A stretch of 64,000 nucleotides of DNA from Circinella minor (Eukaryota > Mucoromycota > Mucoromycetes > Mucorales > Lichtheimiaceae), in assembly GCA_016758965.1 (NCBI GenBank), contig JAEPRB010000008.1:310001-374000 (forward strand), read 5' to 3'. The translations under genes were made by a program, and so were the position numbers. Of this stretch, positions 49,910 to 60,361 are shown piece by piece (position 1 is the stretch's first letter; each line of letters starts with the position of its first letter). Under the pieces are notes generated by a model. It was not told the DNA's origin. It worked only from the letters and a program-made list of their open reading frames with translations, and ran no database searches.

Positions 49910-50392
49910 TCAATTAGCTACATTAGATACTGATTTACAACACGAATCAATAAGAAAGTTCTTTAAGTTAGTTTCTTTATCCGCCATAAAAATTGTACCA
50001 GAATCTAAAACAGATACGTTCTCCAACTTGATATAGGTGCTATTCTTCATAGCAATTGTTAGAGAAATAATAGTATCAATGATGGAAATCATCTTGCCAA
50101 ATTTCATAAGGGACATGTTTTCTAGTTTTTTGAAAAGCTCCTTCAATCAATTGGTTGAGACACTTTTTGATTTGCTTGACAATGTTACTTGCTTCGGCGT
50201 TGTTATATCAGATAAAGTATTCCATGCGTCATTGGTTAGGTAGAGACAATCAACCAAAAGAATTACTTGAAGTGCAAAATTTCTTCCTTGTGTAGCAGGT
50301 GGGAAATGTTTGCTAATCCCCCAGAAACCTGTCATGTTCTTATATTTTATATTGATTTTTCGATCACCGTCCCATTCACCAGCATTCCCCAT
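49910..50392 (-). pseudogene. Broken ORF of unknown family
   Basis: One frame runs from MGNAGEWDGDRKINIKYKN at 50392 through GFWGISKHFPPATQGRNFALQ and SDITTPKQVTLSSKSKSVSTN, hits a TGA at 50147-50149, and continues in the same frame (LKELFKKLENMSLMKFGKM) to a stop at 49910. The composition on both sides of the stop is protein-like, so I read it as a single ~160-codon coding segment with one nonsense mutation. No family recognised. It sits among transposon fragments, so it may be part of a mobile or repeated gene family. Confidence 0.4.
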
Positions 50393-50590
50393 GAAAACAT
50401 ACAGTACCCATTTTTATTCCTATTCGTAAGATAGTAAGATACAGAATGTGTCAAACCTCAAGAAGATGTGGCCCATAGTTGTAGATAATCTCTTTTTAAA
50501 TGCCACACCCAGTCTTTTTCTTTTGTAAATTTACTTTTCTAACTTTTTTCGTTTCACTTTTCTTACCTTCATTTATTTTAAATAAACTGT

Positions 50591-50803
50591 TCATATAACA
50601 AAATCCAATATTCTTTTATGTATATTTTTAATAAATTGAGTATGTAGTAGACGTATTAAGCGACCGAATGGATCGTTAGTCTTGCTTTCTCGTACGTGAC
50701 CCAATGCCCGCCAAGCGAAACGTGCCTAGTAAACCAAAAAAAGAGAAGAGGATCAGTGTTAGCATTCACTTCTATTATTTCCAAACAAATTTACCATTTT
50801 CAT
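50591..50803 (-). CDS. Candidate 47-aa basic microprotein, two exons
   Basis: Exon 1 (50803-50795) encodes only MKM. A 69-bp intron follows with donor GTAAAT, branch-point-like TGCTAAC and acceptor TTTACTAG. Exon 2 (50725-50591) encodes a compact, strongly basic sequence (ARFAWRALGHVRESKTNDPF, then GRLIRLLHTQF) ending ILDFVI. All splice signals are good and the frame is open from acceptor to stop. The composition is amphipathic and rich in Arg, His, Leu and Ile, suggesting a small mitochondrial or membrane-associated protein, but I do not recognise it. It could also be the last exon of a larger gene. It sits just left of the local tandem duplication. Confidence 0.5.
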
Positions 50804-50853
50804 TTTCAGTTACATGCTATCCCTAGCTGCATCCCTATATGAAAACCAAGATC

Positions 50854-51329
50854 AAATAAACAAATTAAAGGCTTTGGATTGAACCACATCCCTTTCGTAG
50901 TGCGTTTAGTTTACATCAGTATAAACAATATTATTAGTAGTATACTCAGTTTGTCCTTCAATAAGTAATTCCAAAAAACAACCAAAATCAACCTATGCAA
51001 AAGAAACGCATAACCAAGAGAGGGACATGAAAGTAGTTACACAATCAGTATCATCCTGACTATACTCGGGCGCTATCCAAGTAGTTACACAAGGCGCATG
51101 CCCTTTAAATAAACAAATGAAAGGCTTTGGATTAAACCACATCCCTTTCGTAGTGCGTTTAGTTTACATCAGTATAAACAATAAGTAATTCCAAAAAACA
51201 ACCAAAATCAACCTATGCAAAAAAAACGCATAACCAAGAGAGGGACATGAAAGTAGTCACACAATCAGTATCATCCTGGCTATACTCGGGCGCTATCCAA
51301 GTAGTCACACAAGGCGCATGCCCTTTAAA
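50854..51329 (+). repeat. Two-copy tandem duplication (253 bp and 223 bp)
   Basis: Copy 1 is about 50854-51106 and copy 2 is 51107-51329. They are nearly identical, including CACATCCCTTTCGTAGTGCG, the AACGCATAACCAAGAGAGGG segment and GGCGCATGCCCTTT. Copy 2 lacks about 30 bp (ATTATTAGTAGTATACTCAG and following). Each copy contains two direct repeats of AGTAGTTACACAA about 50 bp apart (AGTAGTCACACAA in copy 2). Confidence 0.93.
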
Positions 51330-51335
51330 ATGAAA

Positions 51336-51425
51336 TACATAGCCAGAGATGACACTCGGAAGTAATTACCCAACAAACATCAAGCACTACTTGGGTAATT
51401 ACTTAAGGTGCACTCCGTCTAGAAT
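51336..51425 (+). repeat. Diverged third unit with a 14-bp inverted repeat
   Basis: It resembles the tail of the two tandem copies (catagccagagatgacac versus cataaccaagagagggaca; aaggtgcactccgt versus aaggcgcatgccct). Its two AGTTAC-like boxes are inverted here instead of direct: AAGTAATTACCCAA and TTGGGTAATTACTT, perfect complements separated by about 17 bp, able to form a hairpin. Confidence 0.7.
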
Positions 51426-51782
51426 GAAATACGAATATACCAAAAGGAAACCAAATATATGAATCTTTGCTGAACTAAAAATGAACCGTCAGCAATAGTT
51501 GCTATGAAACAAGAAAAAGTATGTAGTGGCATTCGTTCGCAAGTTCCTTCAATTATTTTATATAATAACAAATATGGTTCTTCTTTAATGCAGCAACTGT
51601 AAAATAAATAACCGTTAATCGTGAGAGTTTGATTGAATGCTATTTTTATGAGTTCTTATATAATACTCGAAAAAGCACATCCGTTTAGCTTACTTTGGTA
51701 TTAGTAATTAAAGTTGTACATAACAGCAAAGAAATTTTTTTGTGACGAACTCTTCCTCATTTCATTTTTAAATTCCGTTTTG

Positions 51783-51905
51783 TCATTCCGGATTGGGAGC
51801 ACAACTTGTAATATACCAGAATTCATCGTTGGTGGGTTTCAGCAGTTGTTGTTTCAGTGCATTGTATTTAGGTACTACTATCCAATATAAGGCGTGAATA
51901 TCGCT
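51783..51905 (-). pseudogene. Short coding relic
   Basis: An open minus-strand segment containing DIHALYWIVVPKYNALKQQL and FWYITSCAPNPE ends at a TGA (51783-51785). It starts after an acceptor-like TTTAAAG. It is protein-like and isolated. A forward frame at 51894-52130 is also partly protein-like. No family recognised. Confidence 0.3.
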
Positions 51906-52714
51906 TTAAAAAATCTACTTAATATACAACATTATTTTGATCAAAATGGTTGCAATATCTCGTTCTCCTTTTTAGTTTTGTACTTTGACTTGACAACAAT
52001 TAAAACTTGGAACGGCGAATCTGTCTATTCGCACTCACCAACTGTGTCCAAGTATAATAGGGTGACACCCGAAAGGGTACTGGAAAAAATCATAAGCTTT
52101 TGTGCGTCCCTCTCCAGCTATGCGCATTAAATATTATGTACTTTTTATTGAAGTGTTGACATTAGTACTAATTTGCATAATACCCAAAGAAGAATTGGAT
52201 GCTGCCGCGAAAGGTGATCTGGTTAATCAATATAAATTGTTGGTCGTAACCTATGAAATAGTATTTAGCGCAATGAATATGTAAACACATGTAATAAGGC
52301 AAAACCGAGAAAAGAATATGGTTGCTGTGTATGTAATTGATTAGATATGAGGAGGTTGTATAAAAATGTAGACGAAAAATAACAAATATGTTTAATTTTT
52401 TTTAAAAGGAGAGTTTTTTTTTTTTTTGCTTTTTGTGTTTTGTTATCGTATCATGAGTGGTTATCGTTATATATAAAAATATGTGCAAAATGATGAATAA
52501 TGTGAGTTATAGTAAAAATGTGTATCGAATGATGGATAAAGAGAATAACACTAAGAATATGTTTAAGGTAATGAAGAAAGAGTTGAATGTTCAAATAGAA
52601 GAAAATACAATGTATGAAAATGACCGGTAAATGGTTGTGTTCAAAGAGAAAAGGCATCGCAGAAAGAAATAATAACGGAAAATAATGGGTAAATGGCAAA
52701 GGAATGGATGGTGA
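51906..52714. other. Gene-poor interval
   Basis: Contains short forward frames (51894-52130 and 52102-52284) in different phases that may be debris of one old coding region, then AT-rich DNA with T runs and a TGTATGAA/TATGTATCGAATG-type patch near 52500-52640, likely the 3' region of the following minus-strand gene. Nothing further supported. Confidence 0.45.
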
Positions 52715-54647
52715 TCAGGTTGGTGTAGGTTCTGAAGTGGTACTTGAGGTCTTTCGTTTTTTTCCGGACTTTGTTGTTGTAGTTATGAATGTTGGTAACA
52801 ACTTAATTGATCGTTGGGATCCATTTTCACTAATATCATCAGTGTTGCTCAATAACTCAAACACATCAGTCATTGTTTTCTTTGTATAGTATATAGCACG
52901 AATGATAGTCTTCATCTTCAGTAAAAAATCGGTGGCTGTAGATGGGTAATGATAGTATCGAGGTGGACGGTTAACTCTTGACACGTAACCACGGGGACAG
53001 TCCATAACGATGGGAAGCATGTTTAATCCTAATAGACATTCAAATCAGTGAACCGGATGCACGAATAATCATAGTATTAATCTGCAAATTAGAAAATCAA
53101 CTCACCAGAAATAACGATACCACAGGTCTTGATCATTCTAAGCTGGGATGGATATTCTTGAACAATTTCATACTGCATATCCTTTAGGTTTTTCGGTAAT
53201 TTTATTCCTGCTTCAAAGATAGTCTTGGTATTATTGACATCAGACATCTTGCCTGCTTCTACAGTTCCAAATTCAAGGTCTTCAGTCGTGAAAAGTAAAT
53301 CTATTTTTGTGCCGATTTTTCTTCTAGACATGGCAGCCAGGGACCGGTCGATGTTGATACGATTTGATGAGGCTTTCGAGACATATTCTCCACTAATTGA
53401 AAATTAACAAATATGTTAATATTCCCAATAATCCCTATAATCTATACTTAATATTTTGGCACCAAATACATACGAAATAACATCAAGGTCGCCATAATCG
53501 AAACAACAATCAATAATTGACCATACTCTCTTCATCAAATCAGCCTCAGTCTTGTACGTTTTATGTAGGTTGTACGTCAAAATCTCCAATACATTTCTTA
53601 CAGAAGAATGCACCCAGTAAAGTTCAGAATCATCAATAGGATCAATATTGTGCTTTTTATATTCATCCCAAAGACTACGCAATGATTTCTATAATATAAA
53701 AACTAAGTTACACTTCTCCCAAAGAAAAAAAAAACAAGAAAGAAACTTACCAAGTTTTTGTAATTGTCCAAATAATTTGTCATATTATCAGGTAACTTGG
53801 AAATGGGCACCTTCTTTTCATCTTCAATTTCGTGTAATTCTTCCTTTGTAAAATAGTCAAGCCAAACGGGGTCAGAAGTATCTAAAATCATCGAATGGCA
53901 AGGACTAGAAAAATAGATGCAAGGTATAATAATGTAAGAAATTACGAGAAAATGAAAAGCAAAGCGTAAAACGAGCAAATATAAAAGCTTACTGTTCATT
54001 TTTCAATTTCATGGCAAGTTCTTTAATTTTTTGTTCGACGACTGTTCCAGTACTAAGAGGCCAAAACTTTGTATGATCAAGAGTCTCAAACATGGCGTTA
54101 AATTTTTGGTAATCATCATCTTTAAGTGTTGGAGTAGTATTATTGGTTGGTGTTGGTGTTGGTGTTGATGTTGTTACTGGTTCTATACTTGTTGCTCCTA
54201 TAGGTGTTGGATGAGAAGACAGTTGTTGAACCGGTGGATGATTTGAAATATATTCGAAATATGCGACTTTTAGAATATCCCAATCAACATTGGTGGATTT
54301 GGCCTAACAGGTTGTTTAATATACAATAATGGAATTTTAGCACTGTTTTTGTATTACATACCCCCTTTATTAGGTGCCTACCACATTCAACTTAAGTTTG
54401 CTTGTCACCTTTGTGAAATGGCCGTTCCATATTGTTTGAAAATCTTCGCTTGGATTCATCTTTGACGCAATGAATTCTCGGTTGTCCTTAATAAATTTTT
54501 CCAAAGTCAATGGGTGATTCGTAGTGTCAAGCACATATTGCTCTACGACTTTTTATAAAATAAAATATAATTGTTAGAGTCCATTGTCATTTTCTCGATC
54601 AGATCCGTTGTCATGATTACTACTATACCTTCTTCAGTGTTGTCCAT
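52715..54647 (-). CDS. Uncharacterised protein of a family resembling an expanded Mucorales family
   Basis: Seven exons: 54647-54629, 54548-54382, 54303-53993, 53904-53751, 53688-53474, 53392-53106 and 53028-52715, giving 488 aa. An N-terminal segment (VVEQYVLDTTNHPLTLEKFI) is followed by a Thr/Pro-rich linker (TPTPTPTPTN). The conserved C-terminal half contains RSLWDEYKKHNIDP, TEADLMKRVWSIID, SGEYVSKASSNRINIDRS (from residue 289), MSRRKIGTKIDLLF, EFGTVEAGKM and DCPRGYVSRVNR, ending in a basic Lys/Ser/Thr tail. From memory this SGEK-like...RRKIGxKxDLxF...E.G..E.G pattern recurs in many predicted proteins of Mucorales genomes. No function is known to me; copy number suggests a mobile or rapidly duplicating family. 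All splice phases join, so this copy looks intact. Confidence 0.7.
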
Positions 54648-55536
54648 GGTTGTTAATGCTGCGAAGCAACTTGTTATAATGACCAGACCCAGCTCCGACC
54701 AGAACTTGAAAAGCCAGAGAGAAACACAAATTCTGCAAGAAAGCAAAAAGATGAAGTATTCATATTTACATCATCCATTAATCATCATCATCATATCCTT
54801 CTCCATCCCATTGCCTCCATGTCATTTATCTTTTTATATTTTTTTGTCGAAACCCTAAGTATCTCACTTGCTTTATCATATCTTTTTTTATTCATTCTTC
54901 CCGATCCATCCCTCATCCTTTGCTTTCTCAGTCATCTATCATCAAAACACAATAAATTCTAAAATTACTTGTTCCTTTTTTTTTATTTTTCTTCAGTTGT
55001 TGTGCGTGTGAAGTAAACTAAATAACAACATTTTGACACGAGCAATTTAGCCCATCGTGTCAGTTGTTGTTCCAAACTATGATCAATCATGTCTCCATCC
55101 AACTTCCAATTCATAATAGATCAAAGAGCATAAAACAAAAAAAAGGCCAAGTAGTTGATCTTGCACTTTCAGATGCTTATTATGATAAAGAACATTTATG
55201 CAAAAAAAAAAAAAAAAAATTTAGATCAATCAAATGATCTGCTTACTTTTTAATTTTGATGGCGTCCATACTATTAATTATAACCTCAATAAACAATATC
55301 AAAAATAATTATGACGCATATAATTCGACAGGCCAGGTACTGCTCTTTCTTTAGGGTATAATATAATATTTATGCTTCTTTAAATACCAATCGCCAAAAA
55401 GTTAGATAACTTAGAAAGTGTGGGAAGAAATATTCTCGGAAGGACGGAATGGGAGAATTCATATGATATTGTAATTGAGATTAAGTACACACCCAATTGT
55501 CCCAGTTTCCAAATTGGATTTGTTTCAAATTTTTTT
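54648..55536. other. Promoter side and spacer
   Basis: No gene supported. The upstream side of the family gene is pyrimidine-rich. A two-part hairpin lies at 55024-55071 (AACAACA..TGACACGA, then a 13-nt loop, then TCGTGTCA..TTGTTGTT). Confidence 0.5.
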
Positions 55537-55755
55537 AAACGTTTTTCTCTTTTACTTACAAGTTTTTACATACTATGACTACTTTTTTATATGAAAATAA
55601 AGATGGCAAAGTTTTTGATAAGCATGGAAAGGAAACTCATGTCCATTAGAACAACTAACAACGTACGATCAGTACATTGATCTCAAGCCACCTGAAAAAA
55701 CGATAACGATAAAAATCGAAGAGCCAGAAGAGGAGATTACTGATCAACAAACAGT
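55537..55755 (+). mobile_element. 5'-end fragment of the Tc1-type family
   Basis: From AAACGTTTTTCTCTTTTACT to TGATCAACAAACA this matches the reverse complement of about 49135-49340, the transposase 5' region, with a handful of substitutions. The Met (55575) starts a 24-codon frame like that of the complete copy, ending at a TAG at the same place. Homology stops abruptly at both ends; no TIR is present, so it is a truncated relic. Confidence 0.85.
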
Positions 55756-56841
55756 GTGGCCCGCATATCATGTGTATGGGTAGCCAAAAAAGAAAAGAAG
55801 AGATAGTAGCAACACTCTGCCCTCGTACAAACTGGAAATATATTAATTTTCAATAACAAACAAAACCTTCCAGATGATTGTAACAAACAACAAAAATATA
55901 AATGTGTTGCGAACACTCTGTCTTCAGAAAACTAACTTTTAATAACAAACAACAAAAATATTCATTTATGATTTTATTATTTTTTCGATGCTACTTCTCG
56001 GCAAATACACCTCTTCTACCAGGACAGATGCCTAAATGACAATTTGAGCACTGCGGTCATTTCTTCTTTGTCTTGAGAAGGTTGTTGTTGTGGTGATGAT
56101 GATGATGAAGAATAATTTATACTTTAAACATGGAATAGAGGGGGGTTGCGTAAAAGTAGTGAGAATGATTCCATCATGTTTAGTAAAAGGATTGTTGGAT
56201 GGTAAGATGGAGAAAAGTTGAACTAGGAGTACGATGATATGGACTAGAAAAAATATTTATTTTTAATGCCAATGGTCGTTGTGGTGATGATGGGTGTGAT
56301 GATGAATTATTATTAGCTTGTTAGTTGTTACGGGTAAGTAAGAGTTGGTGGATTAATAAGAGGAGGTAGTGTTTGAGCCTCAGAAGCAACTAATTTTGTG
56401 TTATGCGAACCACATGTATTATCTTTGAAGGCATTTTCTCAAATTTTAATTGTCATTTCTAGTGTATTTTTTTGAACAGAATACTATTGAGCTTGGCAAT
56501 TATTATTCCAAGTACCGTTTTATCGTCGACATCAGGTGTTTCAATCAATAAATTGGTATCCATCAGTGTAGTAATATTTTTGACAGGTAATACCATATGT
56601 AGTGACAAATAAAATAATAATAAAGGAAATGTATGCGATTGTGTCAAAAAAAAAAAAGTAAAAGAAGTTCTCGTCCTGCATAACAAACAATACACGCAGC
56701 ATTCCAAAAAAAGAAACTAGAATGTAAACTCAACACTTTAACTTCGTTTCCGCACTTTAACTTTTAATTCTATTCGCCAGGTCTCCCATACCCATCATAG
56801 TAGGGCCGAACGAACTCAAATAATTTTATAAGCGATAGTGA
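55756..56841. other. Gene-free interval
   Basis: Mixed composition with GTTGTGGTGATGATGATG-type repeats near 56085-56300 and AT-rich remainder. The frame at 56459-56707 (-) is not convincing as a gene. Confidence 0.45.
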
Positions 56842-57055
56842 AAGAGTTCTTTCACGAAATTATTAAGCTCTTACATGAAAAATAAAAAACCACAAGCGAA
56901 TTTTCTAAGCCCGCTCTTGAAAAATTAGAGTCTCACTCGCGAAAATAGCGAGTTCGTAGTCGAAAATTCTCTGCTCTTTGGCTAAAATTCAAAGGCCGGG
57001 CATGAAAAAAAAAAAGCTCGTAGATGAAAAATTTCTGTTCGTGGGCGTGATCGAA
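56842..57055 (+). repeat. Degenerate ~22-bp tandem repeat array
   Basis: About ten adjacent units share the pattern aGcTCgtagaTGAAAAATTct: for example AAGCTCTTACATGAAAAAT, AAGCCCGCTCTTGAAAAATT, GAGTTCGTAGTCGAAAATTC, AGCTCGTAGATGAAAAATTT and GTTCGTGGGCGTGATCGAAA. Units are 18-27 bp and vary too much for a CRISPR or simple satellite. It lies about 500 bp upstream of the F-box gene start. Confidence 0.7.
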
Positions 57056-57559
57056 AGCAAAATCCTGTACATAAACATGCAATCCCGTGAAATTTAGATA
57101 CAAATAAAAATGTCAGTCTCCACTGTTTACCGTGTTATTTGTTTTTGTACACGTCGAAAAAAACACAAAAAAAAGCATAATTAAATTGGATCACTTTTTC
57201 TAAATAAATACGTAATAGTATTTAAAAAGTCAAGTCAGTAGCCTATGTGCGTGGGAATTTCGGAAACTTCAATTGGTAATGTAAACAAACTTGTTTTTTA
57301 AAGCTTTTATTTATTTTTATTTTTGATCGTACAATTGTGACAATAAGCTTTTATGGAGTTCTATGTATTAATAGCAGAAAATATTCTGTATTATTTATTT
57401 TTATTTTTTAAAGAAAGATAAAAACGTGTTATCTCGCTAGGGTGGAAAGATAGACAGAGCATTGACCAGTCCAGCAGGAGAAACATAAAACGCACTGTTA
57501 ACATGTTCAGGGGTGACTGTGCTTGTAAAAAGTTAAGGCTCTAAAATATCACTACGATT

Positions 57560-59816
57560 ATGCAACACCATGTTAATCGCCGCTTTAAAAATGTTGTTAA
57601 GGGTTATTCAGGGAACAAAAAAAAATTACTTCCTGCAATTTTTTTGTCTCTTATTCCTGGTTGTTACTACGCGATGCTATCAAAACAAGAAAATAGCGCA
57701 AATCAAACTGTAGATTCATTAAAGATTATTCCATTAAAGCGTTCTTTAGAAATCGCTTCTACTGATAACAATGATGAAATCCGATCCACACAAACACTTG
57801 AAGAAATATACAACGTTAATATATTACCAAGGATTCAAAACGCGTTGAACCAAGAACAAAATGACAAAGTGATTGAAGAGTCGAATCGAATGCTTGCTGA
57901 CCTGAAGAGTATAGAGATAAACGTTATGAAGTTTCAAATGAACGCATGGAAAAACAAAGGAAATTTAAACCAGCAACTAAAATATGCCAAAATAATTATT
58001 GAACAAGCACCTAAAGATTCCATCGGTTACATCAACGCAGCTGAAGTATACTCCATGCGTGGTCAACAAGTTCGAGCACGAGCGATTACAAACAGAGGAA
58101 TGATTTATGTTCGAAAAATTGATAAAGATGGGCATGCCAAGCTTAGAAAACTAGACCAAGATGCACTCTGTCAAATATCAAAACGTATTGACTTTATTGC
58201 TGAGCTTCCTTACGATCTTGCCTGCATGGTCGCTAACTGTTTTCAGTTCGAATCACTTGGCGAATATATAATGGTTTCTCGTACATGGAGAGAACGGTTA
58301 TTGCAATATCCAACAATTTGGCGTAGGTGGACTTACGATACTTATTGTAACTCAATGAATAGAGTTTGCTTCTTACCCAAGATTACAGCACATATTCAAG
58401 AATTATCAGTAAGTAATGTCAGCACAAGTCAATCTGTTTTCGATAATATCATCAAACTTCTTGAGTCGGTTGAATTTCCAGCTCTACGCAAGTTGAAAAT
58501 AAAAGCACGTAAGTCATTATTATTATTATTTGTTATGAACTATACACTTCAATTAGTGGATTCTAACTTTTATTTTTATTTTTTTATTTATTTTGCATTG
58601 TTCAGGGGATATGTACATTCATAATTCTGAATTTTTAAAGAAAATGGGTGCAACTGTAACACATCTTTCTCTCTTCTTGAACGATGCTGAAGTAATTCCA
58701 CTCTCTCAAGTTCTTATGGATTGTAGGAACCTGATTAAACTTGAGTATGGTTTCTTTGGAATTGATTCAACCCATTTCGTCTCGGTAACCAGCTTGGAGT
58801 ATACAACATCACTCAAGGAGCTTCATGTCATTAATAGTGACATTGTTGCGCTTGCTGGAGAGAGTTTAGATGGTATTATCAAGAATTCTCCAAAGCTTCG
58901 TGTTATTTCACTTGTCGGAGTGGACACGAGTATATTACCAACAATCTATCATTATTGCCCTGATTTGGTTTTACTTTCTTTGAATACAGAGAGTTTTATG
59001 GATGTGAACTCAATAGTCAGTCGGATCTCAGATGAAGCCACCGACTTGCAGTATTTATATTTATATACCGTCTCATCCTTTAATTATGTCAAACCGTTTT
59101 TGGAAAAACATCAAAACACATTAAAGGAGTTAGAACTTGGAATTGGAATTGGTCTATCACAAGGAAGTCAAGAAGATGGAGCGCAAAACTGGAGATTCCT
59201 TTCGTTCTTGAAAATGCCTAAATTGGAATACGTATTGTATGATATGGAATCTTTATCATCATTGGAGCAATATGTTGTACCCATGATACAACATTCTCCA
59301 TTAATTCATGTGATGAAACTCAGAAATTTTTCAAATCATGGTATCACTGATGATATGATTCAAATCATGGGAACCCTCAGCTTGCACGAAATCGTTATAC
59401 ACTGTTGTAAGTTTGTTTTAACGAACAAGGAAGCCGCGATCAAAATATTTCAAAAGTTGTACGATTTGTCAGATGTAGAAATTTACCACTGTTTTGGAAC
59501 AGCCCAAATCGCATTGGAAGCTGTGGCATCTTTACCATCACTGATAAATCTAGAAATTGCTGGACAAAACAAGATGACTATGGCTGACTTGCAGAGTTTT
59601 ATCGTGAAGTTAGTGAGAAACGCCGACTGTTTGATGAGAGTTAAATTTGAAGACATGACACTCAATAGTAAAGTATTAGAAAAATTTCAGAATGGTTTTT
59701 ATGGAAAGAAAATATTGCTACGTTGTATTCAGGGTGTAACTGAGGACGAGACACAGAAAGCTCTTCTGGATATTCCCTTTTCATTTGAGCCTGAAGTAGT
59801 CGATGAAATGTATTAA
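57560..59816 (+). CDS. TPR, F-box and LRR protein (SCF substrate adaptor, Pof3/Dia2-like layout)
   Basis: Two exons, 57560-58508 and 58606-59816 (intron GTAAGT..TTCAG), give 719 aa. Residues ~85-200 form TPR-like helices (NKGNLNQQLKYAKIIIEQAP, GYINAAEVYSMRGQQVRARA). An F-box occupies about 209-257 (FIAELPYDLACMVANCF to RRWTYDTY). From ~285 to the end leucine-rich repeats run (VTHLSLFLNDAEVIPLS, SLKELHVINSD, NTLKELELGIG). TPR plus F-box plus LRR is the layout of S. pombe Pof3 and yeast Dia2, SCF adaptors for chromatin and replication substrates (family knowledge); Mucorales carry many divergent copies. The N terminus has a hydrophobic stretch (LLPAIFLSLIPGCYYAML) not expected for Pof3, so the first Met may be wrong or the protein may be membrane-tethered. 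Confidence 0.75.
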
Positions 59817-60361
59817 TAATAAACAGTTATTTATACCGGTATTTGCTCGAATCCTGTGCGACTTATATCATTATACGTATCAGTGACAGATTCACACATA
59901 CCTACTTTCTTTTTTTTTATACGTACCTGTTACGTAGACAATGTAACCAAACCACCAATAATTATTTTATATCTTTATGTGTGACAGTGAGTCCAAGATA
60001 GCTTAAATAAAGTTTATATGACGAAACAGCAAATGCAAAAAAAAAAAAAAAATTACTTTTTGACGACTTGAACGGAATACTTGTCAATACAATCAAAAAC
60101 CTCAAATAGACGGATATTTATTATCTTTTGTTAATTCATATTTTTAAACCAATTATATATTGTATACCTGAGCTATCATAACTATGTATAGATAGCAAAT
60201 AATTTTACATAACAACAGAAGACCATTATTGTTAATATATATAGACTTGTTTAATAATATAAACATAAGTACAAAAAAAAAATCATAAATTTAACAATTT
60301 TATTTTTCTAACACAATGAAGGAAAAAAATATGCAAATATTGTAGAATGATGATACAAATT
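59817..60361. other. 3' intergenic interval of converging genes
   Basis: AT-rich, with an A run at 60035-60050. It contains the 3'UTRs of the F-box gene (+) and SGT2 (-). No coding signal. Confidence 0.6.

Noticed and set aside
54543..54746. 67-aa minus-strand ORF with a hydrophobic start as a secreted protein
   Set aside because: Its internal GTATAG..AAAAAG intron and the following exon show that the real product starts at the Met at 54647 and splices out most of this frame.
56842..57055. CRISPR array
   Set aside because: Units vary in length and sequence with no conserved repeat or distinct spacers, and the DNA is eukaryotic.
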